Assembly (NCBI RefSeq): GCF_014646255.1
Contig: NZ_BMNC01000001.1
Span: 747,366-811,365, forward strand
Direction: 5' to 3'
Source of the DNA: Lentzea pudingi
GTDB lineage: Bacteria > Actinomycetota > Actinomycetes > Mycobacteriales > Pseudonocardiaceae
Length of the DNA: 64,000 bases
Made by a program: the position numbers and the translations under genes. The notes beneath the pieces were generated by a model. The model saw only the letters and a program-made list of their open reading frames with translations, did not search any database and was not told the DNA's origin. The number at the start of each line of letters is the position of its first letter. Within the stretch, counting starts at the first letter, position 1. This document shows positions 44,357 to 56,549 of the stretch, one piece after another.

Positions 44357-45814
44357 GTGGAAGTCACCGCTGACGTGGTCGTCATCGGCTTCGGCGCGGC
44401 CGGCGCGTGCGCCGCCGTCGAGGCCGCGACGGCCGGTGCGTCCGTGGTGGTGCTGGACCGGTTCACCGGCGGTGGCGCGACCGCGTTGTCCGGCGGTGTC
44501 GTCTACGCGGGCGGCGGGACGCGCCAGCAGGTCGAGGCCGGCGTGACCGACTCGGTCGACGCGATGTACTCCTACCTGCGGCACGAGGTCCGGGACGCGG
44601 TATCTCCCGCGACCCTGCGGAGGTTCTGCGAGGACAGCGCCGGGATGCTGGCGTGGCTGGAGGACCAGGGCGTCCCGTTCGACGCCCGCGTGTCGCCGTT
44701 CAAGACCTCGTACCCGACCGACGACTACTACCTGTACCTCTCCGGCAGCGAGGACGCCTGGCCGGACCCGGCGCCGCGCGGGCATCGGACCAGGGCGAAG
44801 GGCACGTCCGGCAAGGCCTTCTTCACCCGTCTGGCCGAGGCCACCCGGCGTGCGGGCGTGCGGGTCCTGCCGCAGACCCGCGCGATGGAACTCGTTCTCG
44901 AAGACGGCCGGGTGACGGGGGTGCGGTGCCGGACTCTCACCGGGTTTCCGCGGGTTCTGCACGCGATGTTGTCCAGGGCGGGCGCCAAACCGTGGCTCTA
45001 CTACCCGCCGTTGGGGAAGAAGCTGTTCGGGCTGGCAGCGCGGCTCGAACGATTCGGCCGGCCGCTGGTGGTCACCGCGGGGCAGGGCGTGATCATCGCG
45101 GCCGGTGGCTTCATCGCCGATCGGGCCCTGGTGCACGAGCACGCTCCGGCCCATCGCGGCGGTCTCGCGCTCGGCACCCCCGGCGACGACGGCGGCGGGA
45201 TCAGGCTCGGCGTCGCCGCGGGTGGAAAGACCGCGCGGATGGACAAGATCTCCGTGTGGCGGTTCGTCACGCCGCCCAGCGCGTTGCAGCGCGGGGTGTT
45301 CGTCGACTCGGCCGGGCAGCGGTTCGGCGACGCGACGCGGTACGGCGCGGCCAACGGCAGTGAGATCGTCGAACGCGGCGGCAAGGCGTGGCTGCTGATC
45401 GACGACGAGATCCTCCAGATCGCTCGTGCTCAGGTGAGGACGCAGACCGCGCCGTTCCAGCGCTGGCAGGTCCGCTACCTGCTCGGCCGCGGCCTCGTCA
45501 CGGCCCCGACGATCGAGGAAGTGGCTCGGAAGGCCGGAATCGCGGCGCCCGACCCGTTCGGGACGCCGCCCTACTCGTTGATCAACGTGTCGGTGCGCGC
45601 GGGGTTCGGCTACCCGTGCCCGATGCTCACGCTCGGCGGCCTCGTCGTGGACGAGGACACCGGTCAGGTGCAAGGAGTTCCCGGCCTGTACGCGGCCGGC
45701 CGGTCGGCGGTCGGGGTGTGCTCGGAGTCCTACGTCAGCGGTCTCGCGCTCGCCGACTGCGTCTTCTCGGGCCGTCGCGCGGGGCACCACGTCGTGAAGG
45801 AGGCCAGGTGCTGA
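44357..45814 (+). CDS. FAD-dependent steroid dehydrogenase, delta4-(5-alpha)-KSTD-like
   Basis: 485 residues. Rossmann motif VVVIGFGAAGACAAVEAATAGASVVVLDR, then GGATALSGGVVYAGGGT. The end reads GLYAAGRSAVGVCSESYVSGLALADCVFSGRRAG. This layout is closer to the 490-residue delta4-(5-alpha)-3-ketosteroid dehydrogenases of Rhodococcus than to the delta1 enzyme encoded next door. Such an enzyme would channel 5-alpha-reduced steroids into the pathway. GTG at 44357 with GGGAGGGT. First gene of the hsa operon. The exact reaction is inferred. Confidence 0.78.
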   Translation: MEVTADVVVIGFGAAGACAAVEAATAGASVVVLDRFTGGGATALSGGVVYAGGGTRQQVEAGVTDSVDAMYSYLRHEVRDAVSPATLRRFCEDSAGMLAWLEDQGVPFDARVSPFKTSYPTDDYYLYLSGSEDAWPDPAPRGHRTRAKGTSGKAFFTRLAEATRRAGVRVLPQTRAMELVLEDGRVTGVRCRTLTGFPRVLHAMLSRAGAKPWLYYPPLGKKLFGLAARLERFGRPLVVTAGQGVIIAAGGFIADRALVHEHAPAHRGGLALGTPGDDGGGIRLGVAAGGKTARMDKISVWRFVTPPSALQRGVFVDSAGQRFGDATRYGAANGSEIVERGGKAWLLIDDEILQIARAQVRTQTAPFQRWQVRYLLGRGLVTAPTIEEVARKAGIAAPDPFGTPPYSLINVSVRAGFGYPCPMLTLGGLVVDEDTGQVQGVPGLYAAGRSAVGVCSESYVSGLALADCVFSGRRAGHHVVKEARC

Positions 45815-46578
45815 CGATCCAGGACAGGGAGTCGGCCGCCGCGCTGCTGCGCACGGCGGAACACGACCGCGTGCCGATCAAACCGTTGGTGGAGCTGTAT
45901 CCCGAGATCGACGTGGTCGACGCCTACGAGATCCAGTTGCTCAACATCCGGCACCGCAACCGTGACGTCATCGGCCACAAGGTCGGGCTCTCGTCGTTGG
46001 CGATGCAGCAGATGATGGGCGTCGACGAACCCGACTACGGCCACCTGCTCGACGACATGCAGCTGACCGGCACCGCCGACGCCTCGGCGTACCTGTATCC
46101 GCGGGTCGAGGTGGAGATCGCGTTCCTGCTGGCCCGCGACCTGCCCGGCGAGGGCTGCACGGTCGAGGACGTGCTGGAGGCCACCGAGTTCGTCGCACCG
46201 GCCATCGAGCTGATCGACAGCCGGATCGAGAACTGGCGGATCGGCCTGCAGGACACCATCGCGGACAACGCGTCGTCGGCCGGGTTCATGCTCGGGTCCG
46301 AGCGGGTGCGTCCGTCCGAACTGGACGTCGGTGCGGTCGCGGCCACGTTGCGGCGCAACGGCGAGCTGGTCGCCGAAGGACGTGGTGACGCCGTGCTGGG
46401 CGACCCGGCGATCGCGGTGGCGTGGCTCGCGGCCAAGGTCGCGAGCTTCGGCGTCCGATTGCTGGCGGGCGACATCGTGCTGCCCGGGTCGTGCACGCGC
46501 GCCATCGACGCCAGGCCTGGTGACGAGTTCCACGCCGAGTTCGCCGGACTCGGCTCCGTAGACCTGAAATTCGAATGA
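45808..46578 (+). CDS. hsaE: 2-Hydroxyhexa-2,4-dienoate hydratase HsaE
   Basis: 256 residues, 2-keto-4-pentenoate hydratase family: IGHKVGLSSLAMQQMMGVDEPDYGHLLDDM, then PRVEVEIAFLLARDL with the metal-binding Glu residues, and AIELIDSRIENW. It hydrates the six-carbon dienoate released by HsaD from rings A. GTG start overlapping the previous gene. Followed by hsaG and hsaF. Confidence 0.92.
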   Translation: MLTIQDRESAAALLRTAEHDRVPIKPLVELYPEIDVVDAYEIQLLNIRHRNRDVIGHKVGLSSLAMQQMMGVDEPDYGHLLDDMQLTGTADASAYLYPRVEVEIAFLLARDLPGEGCTVEDVLEATEFVAPAIELIDSRIENWRIGLQDTIADNASSAGFMLGSERVRPSELDVGAVAATLRRNGELVAEGRGDAVLGDPAIAVAWLAAKVASFGVRLLAGDIVLPGSCTRAIDARPGDEFHAEFAGLGSVDLKFE

Positions 46579-46587
46579 GGTGACTGG

Positions 46588-47478
46588 GTGAAGGCGGCCA
46601 TCGTCGGCTCCGGCAACATCGGCACCGACCTGCTCTACAAGCTCCTGCGCTCGCAGGCGCTGGAACCGCGCTGGATGGTCGGCATCGACCCGGCCAGCGA
46701 GGGTCTCCGGCGCGCGGCGTCGCTGGGGCTCGAGGTCTCGGTCGACGGCGCGGAGTGGTTGCTGCGTCAGGACGAACTGCCGGACATCGTCTTCGAGGCG
46801 ACGTCCGCGGCGGTGCACCGGGCCAACGCCCCGCGCTACGCCGAGGCGGGCGTCCGGGCGGTCGACCTGACACCGGCCGCGATCGGCCCGTACGTCGTGC
46901 CACCGGTGAACCTCGGTGAGCACCAGGACGCGCCCAACATCAACCTCATCACGTGCGGCGGCCAGGCCACGATCCCCATGGTGCACGCGGTGTCCCGGGT
47001 CGTGCCGGTGTCGTACGCGGAGATCGTCGCGAGCGTCGCGTCGGTGTCGGCGGGACCGGGCACGCGCGCCAACATCGACGAGTTCACCCGCACGACCAGC
47101 CGGGGCATCGAGGCGATCGGGGGTGCCGCGAAGGGCAAGGCGATCATCGTGCTGAATCCGGCGGACCCTCCGATGATCATGCGCGACACCATCTTCTGCG
47201 CGATCCCCGAGGACGTCGACCCGGACCCGATCACGGACTCGATCGCCCGGATGGAGACCGACATCCGTTCGTACGTGCCGGGATTCCGGCTGTTGCGCGA
47301 GCCGCAGTACGACGCGGGCAGGGTGGCGATCTTCGTGGAGGTCGCGGGAGCGGGCGACTTCCTGCCGGAGTACGCCGGCAACCTCGACATCATGACGGCC
47401 GCCGCGACCAAGGTGGGGGAGGAGATCGCCCGTGCAGCAGCGCCCGAGTCTGCGGTTGACCGACACGTCACTGCGTGA
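46588..47478 (+). CDS. hsaG: Acylating propionaldehyde/acetaldehyde dehydrogenase HsaG
   Basis: 296 residues. NAD motif [19 protein letters not shown] at the start; catalytic Cys in [17 protein letters not shown] near residue 127. It converts the aldehyde made by HsaF to propionyl-CoA, usually by channelling within a complex. GTG start. Its last 47 bases overlap hsaF. Confidence 0.94.
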   Translation: MKAAIVGSGNIGTDLLYKLLRSQALEPRWMVGIDPASEGLRRAASLGLEVSVDGAEWLLRQDELPDIVFEATSAAVHRANAPRYAEAGVRAVDLTPAAIGPYVVPPVNLGEHQDAPNINLITCGGQATIPMVHAVSRVVPVSYAEIVASVASVSAGPGTRANIDEFTRTTSRGIEAIGGAAKGKAIIVLNPADPPMIMRDTIFCAIPEDVDPDPITDSIARMETDIRSYVPGFRLLREPQYDAGRVAIFVEVAGAGDFLPEYAGNLDIMTAAATKVGEEIARAAAPESAVDRHVTA

Positions 47479-48450
47479 CGGCTCGCACCACAAGCGGCAC
47501 CAGTTCACGGCCGAGGACGTGCGCTCGATCGTCGCGGCGCTCGACAGCGCCGGGGTGCCGGTGATCGAGGTGACGCACGGCGACGGGCTGGGCGGGTCGT
47601 CGTTCAACTACGGATTCAGCCACACGCCCGAGCAGGAACTGATCAAGGTCGCGGTCGAGACGGCGACGCAGGCGAAGATCGCCGTGCTGATGCTGCCGGG
47701 TGTCGGGGTGAAGGACGACATCCTGGTGTCGCAGGACAACGGCGCCTCGATCGTCCGGATCGCCACGCACTGCACCGAGGCCGACGTCTCCGTGCAGCAC
47801 TTCGCGTTGGCCCGCGATCGCGGGCTGGAGACCGTCGGATTCCTGATGATGGCCCACTCACAGCCGCCGGAGGCGTTGGCTCGTCAAGCAAGGATCATGG
47901 CCGACGCCGGGTGCCAGTGCGTCTACGTCGTCGACTCGGCCGGAGCCCTTGTCCTGGAACAGGTTTCCGAGCGCGTCGAGGCGTTGGTCGCGGAACTCGG
48001 CTCGGACGCCCAGGTCGGCTTCCACGGGCACGAGAACCTCGGCCTGAGCGTCGCGAACTCCGTCGCCGCCGCCCGTGCCGGGGCGAAGCAGATCGACGGC
48101 AGCGTGCGCGGATTCGGGGCGGGCGCGGGAAACACGCCGCTCGAGGCGTTCGTCGGCGTCTGCGACAAGCTCGGTTTCGAGACCGGCGTCGACTTCTTCA
48201 AGATCGTGGACGCGGCCGAGGACGTCGTCCGGCCCGTCATGCCCGACGAGTGCCTGCTCGACCGGATGGCGCTGATGATGGGGTACGCGGGCGTCTACTC
48301 CAGCTTCCTCAAACACGCTTACACGCAGGCGCAACGCTATGGCGTGTCCGGCGCGCAGATCCTCGTCCGCGCGGGCGAACGCAAGCTCGTCGGCGGGCAA
48401 GAGGACCAGCTGATCGACATCGCACTGGAGCTGAGCAGGGAGGAAGTCCG

Positions 48451-48454
<4 letters not shown>
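47432..48454 (+). CDS. hsaF: 4-Hydroxy-2-oxo-acid aldolase HsaF
   Basis: 340 residues, DmpG-type aldolase. Metal-site region [17 protein letters not shown], and [24 protein letters not shown]-terminal DmpG communication domain from about 275. It splits 4-hydroxy-2-oxohexanoate to pyruvate and propanal, which goes to HsaG. GTG at 47432 with GGGGGAGGAG upstream, 47 bases inside hsaG; the strong ribosome site supports the long overlap. Confidence 0.94.
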
Positions 48455-51860
<3,406 letters not shown>

Positions 51861-51875
<15 letters not shown>

Positions 51876-52676
51876 CGCGGTGACCTGCCAGCAGCCGGCG
51901 GGCGCCCGCACCTCGTCACCGTGCACGAAACCGTCGAACGCGCCCCGGACCGCGGCGAGCATCCCGTCCCGGTCCTGCTCCGGCGCCTCCTTCAGCGCGC
52001 GGGAGATCGGGCCGAGGTTGCTCAGGTACGGCAGGAGCAGGGACTCGGGGATGGTGCAGATCCGGTCCACCGGCCTGATCTCGATCTCCGTCCACCCCGC
52101 CCGGCCGAGCATCTCGCGGGTCCGGTCCGGGTCCGCGAGCGAGTGCGGCCCCGGCCCGTCCGGATCGGGTGCGGGCGCGTCCGGCACCAGCTTCGCGGCG
52201 GCCGCGGACGCCGTGGTCATGAACGGGTTCTCGTCCCTGGTCCGCCAGGTGACGAAGCAGAGCTCACCGCCCTTGGTGGTGGCGTCGAGCAGGTTGCGGA
52301 AAGCCGCGGCCGGGTCGTCGAAGAACATGACCCCGAACCGGCTCACCACCAGGTCGAAGTCCTTGTCGAACTCGTGCACCTGCGCGTCGGCCCTCAGGAA
52401 CTCCGCTTCGCCGTGTGCGCGCGCCGCCTCGAGCATGGACTCGGCGATGTCGACGCCGACACACCGCGCGCCGGTGGCCTCCGCGATCGCCCTGGTCACC
52501 GCCCCCGTGCCACAGCCGACGTCGAGAACCCTGGTGCGCGGCCGTTGCAGCGCGGCCTCCACGAGCACGTCCTGGAAGGGCGCGAGCATCAGGCCCACGA
52601 TGTCCTGCGCCTGCGCCCACCCCGCCCCGGCGGCGTTCCACCAGGCGGCCTGCGCGCTGTTCACCTCAGATGTCAT
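51861..52676 (-). CDS. Class I SAM-dependent methyltransferase
   Basis: 271 residues. Motif I VLDVGCGTGAVTRAIAEATGA near residue 49, VGVDIAESMLEAARA, and motif around FDLVVSRFGVMFFDDPAAAFRNL. Resembles UbiE-like Methyltransf_11/25 enzymes of small molecules. Divergent from a MerR gene, with a SoxR-like inverted repeat in the shared promoter. It is not known from steroid clusters; the acceptor is unknown. Confidence 0.85.
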
Positions 52677-52690
52677 GCTCCTACCGTCCT

Positions 52691-52710
52691 ACTTCAAGTC
52701 GGCTTGAGGT
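52691..52710. promoter_or_regulatory. MerR-type operator between methyltransferase and MerR genes
   Basis: ACTTCAAG-tcgg-CTTGAGGT is an inverted repeat with one mismatch, similar to the SoxR-type box CCTCAAG-n4-CTTGAGG. On the leftward strand it lies between TTGACC and TAGGAC, usable -35 and -10 elements, the place MerR regulators bind. Confidence 0.65.
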
Positions 52711-52718
52711 CAAGTGTC

Positions 52719-53108
52719 GTGGATTCTGTCGAGATCGGCATCGGCGAGGTGGTCCGCCGTTCGGGCGTACCCGCCTCCACCCTGCGCTACTACGAGGAGC
52801 GCGGCCTGATCGCGTCCGTGCGGCGCCAAGGCCTGACGAGGGTGTTCTCACCGGCCGTGCTGGAGCAGCTGGCGTTGATCGCCGTCTGCCGCACCGCCGG
52901 GTTCTCGCTCGACGAGATCACACGGATGTTCTCACCCGACGGCCGCCCGTCGCCGAACCGCGAGATGCTCGCCGCCAAGGCCGACGAGCTGAACGCGACG
53001 ATCCGCAGGCTCGCGGTGATGCGCGACGACCTGCGGCACGCGGCGGCGTGCCCGGCGCCCACGCACCTGGAGTGCCCGTCGTTCCGCCGCGTGCTGGGTC
53101 AGGCCTAG
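52719..53108 (+). CDS. MerR-family regulator
   Basis: 129 residues, GTG start. Winged helix GIGEVVRRSGVPASTLRYYEERGLI and the coiled dimer helix (LAAKADELNATIRRLAVMRDDLRHAA). Two Cys in the tail (ACPAPTHLECPSF) do not match the SoxR [2Fe-2S] spacing. It probably acts on the divergent methyltransferase promoter. Signal unknown. Confidence 0.87.
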   Translation: MDSVEIGIGEVVRRSGVPASTLRYYEERGLIASVRRQGLTRVFSPAVLEQLALIAVCRTAGFSLDEITRMFSPDGRPSPNREMLAAKADELNATIRRLAVMRDDLRHAAACPAPTHLECPSFRRVLGQA

Positions 53109-53207
53109 CGTTCTCGCGGACGGTGACCCGCTCGGCCGAGCGGAGTAACGCCGGAGTGTCTCGGTGCGACGTTCAAGCACCAGCACGATGTGGCTGCGGA
53201 GGTGTCG

Positions 53208-53660
53208 ATGGACGTTGAACTGAAACGACGCGGCCCACTTGTGCTCGGGCTGCTCAGCGCGGCGATCGCAGGCCTCGGCACCGTGCAGACACTTGTGCAG
53301 GTGGCGTCCGGCCATGAATTCAGCTTGCAGCAGCTCGCCTTCTGGTTCGGGGCGTCAGCGTCCATGGTGTACATCGCTGCTGTAGCAGCGGCCATCGTCG
53401 CAGGCGTCGTGCTCGCCACCGCAGAATGGCTCTTCGGAGGCCGTGGTGTGCCATCCGCGTTCGAGTGGGGCACGTTGGTCCTGGGGGCGGTGGCCGGAAT
53501 CGCCTCCGCCGCTTACGTGATCCTGCAAGGCGTTGTCTTCGACTACGACAGTGTGGACGCGTTCGGTCGCGGTGCGTTCGGGTTGCTCGGCATAGGCGCG
53601 TTCGCCGCTGGGATTTGGGCTTGGCGCCGTATGACGACCTCTCCGGCCGCCGGGCAGTAG
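53208..53660 (+). CDS. Four-TM membrane protein of unknown function
   Basis: 150 residues from the ATG at 53208, six bases after GGAGG; an upstream GTG at 53190 lacks a site. Four hydrophobic stretches: PLVLGLLSAAIAGLGTVQTLV, MVYIAAVAAAIVAGVVLA, EWGTLVLGAVAGIASAAYVIL and FGLLGIGAFAAGIWAW. No family recognised. Alone between the MerR gene and the convergent fadE33. Confidence 0.75.
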   Translation: MDVELKRRGPLVLGLLSAAIAGLGTVQTLVQVASGHEFSLQQLAFWFGASASMVYIAAVAAAIVAGVVLATAEWLFGGRGVPSAFEWGTLVLGAVAGIASAAYVILQGVVFDYDSVDAFGRGAFGLLGIGAFAAGIWAWRRMTTSPAAGQ

Positions 53661-53677
53661 TCCGTACCCGACGGCCG

Positions 53678-54634
53678 CTACCGCACGAGACGAGACAGTC
53701 GGTCCAGGTGCACGGCCGGGCTGCCGAACAGCTGGCCACTGCTGTGCGCCCGCTTCAGGTACAGGTGCGCGTCGTGCTCCCAGGTGATCGCGATGCCGCC
53801 GTGCAACTGGACCATCTCGGCCGCGACCTTGAACAACGCCTCCGAGCAGTAGACCTTCGCCACGGCCGCGGACACCTCGTCGGTGCACGCCCCCGCCGCC
53901 GACCGAGCCGTCTCGACGAGCACGTGCATGTCCGCCATGCGGTGCTTCAGGGCCTGGAACGAGCCGATCGGCTTGCCGAACTGGACACGCGTCTTCGTGT
54001 ACTCGACGGTGAGTTCGAGGGCTCTCGCTGCGGTGCCGACCTGTTCCGCCGCCAACGCGGCCAGCGCGACGTCACGGATCTCGGGTGACCAGCGGCCCAG
54101 GTGCGTTTCCCTGCCGTCCAGGTGGACCGTGGCGAGGCGACGGGTCTGGTCCATCGTCGGGGTGTGCTGGCGGGCGCCTGACTCGATCTCGTACAGACCG
54201 GTGCCGTCGGACGCGAGGAGGATCTCGGCGTGGTCGCCGTCGAGGACGTAGCGCGCCGTTCCGTCGAGGCTGGCCGGGCCGTTGTCCCACGGCCAGATGA
54301 GGGTGGCGACGGTCCCGTCCGCGATCCGGGGCAACAACCGTGCGCACGCCTCGTCGTTGCCGCTCGCCAGTAGTGCCTCCGCCGCCAGCGTCGAGGCCAG
54401 CAGCGGTGACGGGGTGAGGGTGCGGCCGAGTTCCTCCAGCGCGATGTGGGTCTCGGTCCGTGTCGCGCCGGATCCGCCGTACTGCTCGGGGATCGGCAGC
54501 ACGCCGATGTCGGTGAGGCGGGCCCACACGTCCTTGTCGTAGCCGTGCGGGGTCTCGATGGCCGCGCGGACGTCCGAGTGCTTGGTCAGCAGGCTGCGGA
54601 CGGCGTCCCTGAGCGCGAGTTGTTCCGGTGTCAC
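53678..54634 (-). CDS. fadE33: Acyl-CoA dehydrogenase subunit FadE33-like (ring C/D)
   Basis: 318 residues, short ACAD form. GTG at 54634 overlaps the fadE32 stop (GTGA). FAD-domain motif ELTVEYTKTRVQFGKPIGSFQALKHRMADM and VQLHGGIAITWEHDAHLYLKRA. Third of three consecutive dehydrogenases below fadD3, the order of Rv3562-Rv3564. Expected to form a heteromer with a full-length FadE31 in HIP ring degradation. Exact substrate inferred. Confidence 0.85.
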   Translation of the reverse strand: MTPEQLALRDAVRSLLTKHSDVRAAIETPHGYDKDVWARLTDIGVLPIPEQYGGSGATRTETHIALEELGRTLTPSPLLASTLAAEALLASGNDEACARLLPRIADGTVATLIWPWDNGPASLDGTARYVLDGDHAEILLASDGTGLYEIESGARQHTPTMDQTRRLATVHLDGRETHLGRWSPEIRDVALAALAAEQVGTAARALELTVEYTKTRVQFGKPIGSFQALKHRMADMHVLVETARSAAGACTDEVSAAVAKVYCSEALFKVAAEMVQLHGGIAITWEHDAHLYLKRAHSSGQLFGSPAVHLDRLSRLVR

Positions 54635-55461
54635 AACGCCTCCAGCACGCGGGCTCGGTGCATCGACGGACTGCCCCACGCCGTGCGCAGGGCTCGGGTC
54701 TGCAGCAGGAACCGGCCGAGTTCGTGCTCGGCGGTGTAGCCGATGGCACCGTGCACCTGCAGCGCGATGCGCGCGGCCTGCCAGGCGGCGTCCGAGGTGG
54801 CGACCTTGGCGGCGGAGACATCGCGGGAATTCATCGTGACGGCGGCGCCGAAGACCAGCGGGCGGGCGAGTTCGAGTCCTATGAGGACGTTCGCGAGGTG
54901 GTGCTTGACCGCCTGGAACTGGCCGATGGGCTTGCCGAACTGGGCGCGGGTCTTGGCGTGGGTGGTGGTCAGTTCGAGCATGGCGCGGCCCAGGCCGAGG
55001 AGTTGGGCCGAGCAGGTGAGGACGCCGAGGTCGAACGCACGGGCGGCGGGGACGTCGGTGGCGACGATCGGGCCGGGGGAGAGGTCGACGAGGCGGCGGG
55101 ACGGGTCGACGGACTCGAGTTCGGCGGTGGGGGTGGCCTCGTGGAGGGTGTCGCCGTCGATGAGGAAGTAGCGGTCGGCTTCGACGGCGTGCGGGACGAG
55201 GGGCGGGAAGGCCACGGAGTGGGTCGCTCCAGCCGCAGCCCCAGCTGCAACCCCGCCCATCAGCGCCGGCACCACCGCCAGCGACTCGATCAACGGCCCG
55301 GCCACCGCGTGGTGCCCCACTTCCTCGAACACCACCACGAGGTCGACCGGGTCGGTCACCTCGTCCACCCCGAGCGAGGCCAGGTCCGTCTTCCCCGCCC
55401 TCAGGAAGTCGTGCAGCACGGCGGCGAAGTCCGTCTGCTCGGACGACAGCGTGAACATCAT
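54631..55461 (-). CDS. fadE32: Acyl-CoA dehydrogenase subunit FadE32-like (ring C/D)
   Basis: 276 residues, shorter than the about 320 of the mycobacterial protein. FAD-domain motif TTTHAKTRAQFGKPIGQFQAVKHHLANVLIG and IALQVHGAIGYTAEHELGRFL. Two tandem ATG codons (55461, 55458); the first overlaps the fadE31 stop. Part of the KstR2 operon; it should pair with FadE31. Confidence 0.85.
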   Translation of the reverse strand: MMFTLSSEQTDFAAVLHDFLRAGKTDLASLGVDEVTDPVDLVVVFEEVGHHAVAGPLIESLAVVPALMGGVAAGAAAGATHSVAFPPLVPHAVEADRYFLIDGDTLHEATPTAELESVDPSRRLVDLSPGPIVATDVPAARAFDLGVLTCSAQLLGLGRAMLELTTTHAKTRAQFGKPIGQFQAVKHHLANVLIGLELARPLVFGAAVTMNSRDVSAAKVATSDAAWQAARIALQVHGAIGYTAEHELGRFLLQTRALRTAWGSPSMHRARVLEAL

Positions 55462-56549
55462 CGCGGCAGCCCCAGTAGTCGTTCGGCGATCACGTTGCGC
55501 TGGATCTCGTTGGTACCGGCGTAGATCGGCCCCGACAGCGAGAACAGCCACCCGTCGCGCCACCCCGGCGCCACCTCGCCGAGCAGGTCGAGCGCGGTCT
55601 CGTGGATCGCCACGTCCAGCTCCGACCAGAACACCTTCGTGACGCTCGCCGCAGGCCCCGAAAGCGGTGCGGCCAGAGCGCCGAACGTGTGGAGGCGGTA
55701 GGCCTGCGCGCCGATCCACGCGTCCACTACGCGGTCGCGCAGCGCCGGGTCCGGGTTCTTGCGGTACAGCTCCACCAAACGCGAAGCCGCCGCGGTGAAA
55801 CGGCCGGGGCTGCGCAGGGTCAGGCCGCGTTCGTTGCCCGCCGTGCTCATGGCCACGCGCCAGCCGTCGCCCACCTCGCCCACGACGTCGTGGTCCGGCA
55901 CGAACACGTCGTCGAGGAAGACCTCGGCGAAACCCGGTTCGCCGTCGAGTTGAGCGATCGGGCGGACCGTGACACCGGGAGCACGCAGGTCGAAGAGCAG
56001 GTAGGTCAGGCCTCGGTGGCGTTCGCCCGGGCCGGTGCGGAACAGGCCGAACGCCCGGTCCGCGAACGCCGCCCGCGAGCTCCAGGTCTTCTGGCCGCGC
56101 AACAGCCAGCCGCCGTCGCACCGGACCGCCGTGCTGCGCAACGAGGCCAGGTCGGAGCCGGCCTCCGGTTCGGACCAGGCCTGGGCCCACACCACGTCGG
56201 CGCGGGCCATAGACGGCAAGATGCGGGCGCGTTGTTCGTCGGTGCCGTGCGCGAACAACGTCGGTGCCAGCAGGAAGATGCCGTTCTGCGAGACGCGGCC
56301 GGGTGCGCCCGAGGCGTGGTACTCCTCCTCGAACACCAGCCACTGCAACAACGAAGCGTCGCGGCCGCCGAAGGCAGCGGGCCAGGAGACCACCGACAGC
56401 CGTTCGGAGGCCAACTGCCTTTCCCAAGAACGATGTTCCTCGAAGCCGGCAGCAGTGTCCATCGAGGACAGCGGGCGCACGTGCGTGGCCAGCCACGAAC
56501 GCACTTCCGCCTGGAACGTCAGAGTCGAGGCGTCCAGCGAGAGGTCCAT
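55458..56549 (-). CDS. fadE31: Acyl-CoA dehydrogenase FadE31-like (ring C/D)
   Basis: 363 residues, full-length ACAD: AQAWSEPEAGSDLASLRSTAVRCDGGW, FAEVFLDDVFVPDHDVVGEVGDGW, and C-terminal YAGTNEIQRNVIAERLLGLPR. ATG overlaps the stop of the enoyl-CoA hydratase gene (TGATG). Likely heteromer with FadE32 and FadE33. Position under fadD3 matches Rv3562. Confidence 0.88.
   Translation of the reverse strand: MDLSLDASTLTFQAEVRSWLATHVRPLSSMDTAAGFEEHRSWERQLASERLSVVSWPAAFGGRDASLLQWLVFEEEYHASGAPGRVSQNGIFLLAPTLFAHGTDEQRARILPSMARADVVWAQAWSEPEAGSDLASLRSTAVRCDGGWLLRGQKTWSSRAAFADRAFGLFRTGPGERHRGLTYLLFDLRAPGVTVRPIAQLDGEPGFAEVFLDDVFVPDHDVVGEVGDGWRVAMSTAGNERGLTLRSPGRFTAAASRLVELYRKNPDPALRDRVVDAWIGAQAYRLHTFGALAAPLSGPAASVTKVFWSELDVAIHETALDLLGEVAPGWRDGWLFSLSGPIYAGTNEIQRNVIAERLLGLPR

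Noticed and set aside
52691..52710. MerR gene as a true SoxR because of the SoxR-like box
   Set aside because: The protein lacks the SoxR C-x2-C-x-C-x5-C cluster; only two distant Cys are present.
53208..53660. A steroid transporter role for the four-TM protein
   Set aside because: It has no similarity to known sterol uptake proteins and is not in an operon with steroid genes.
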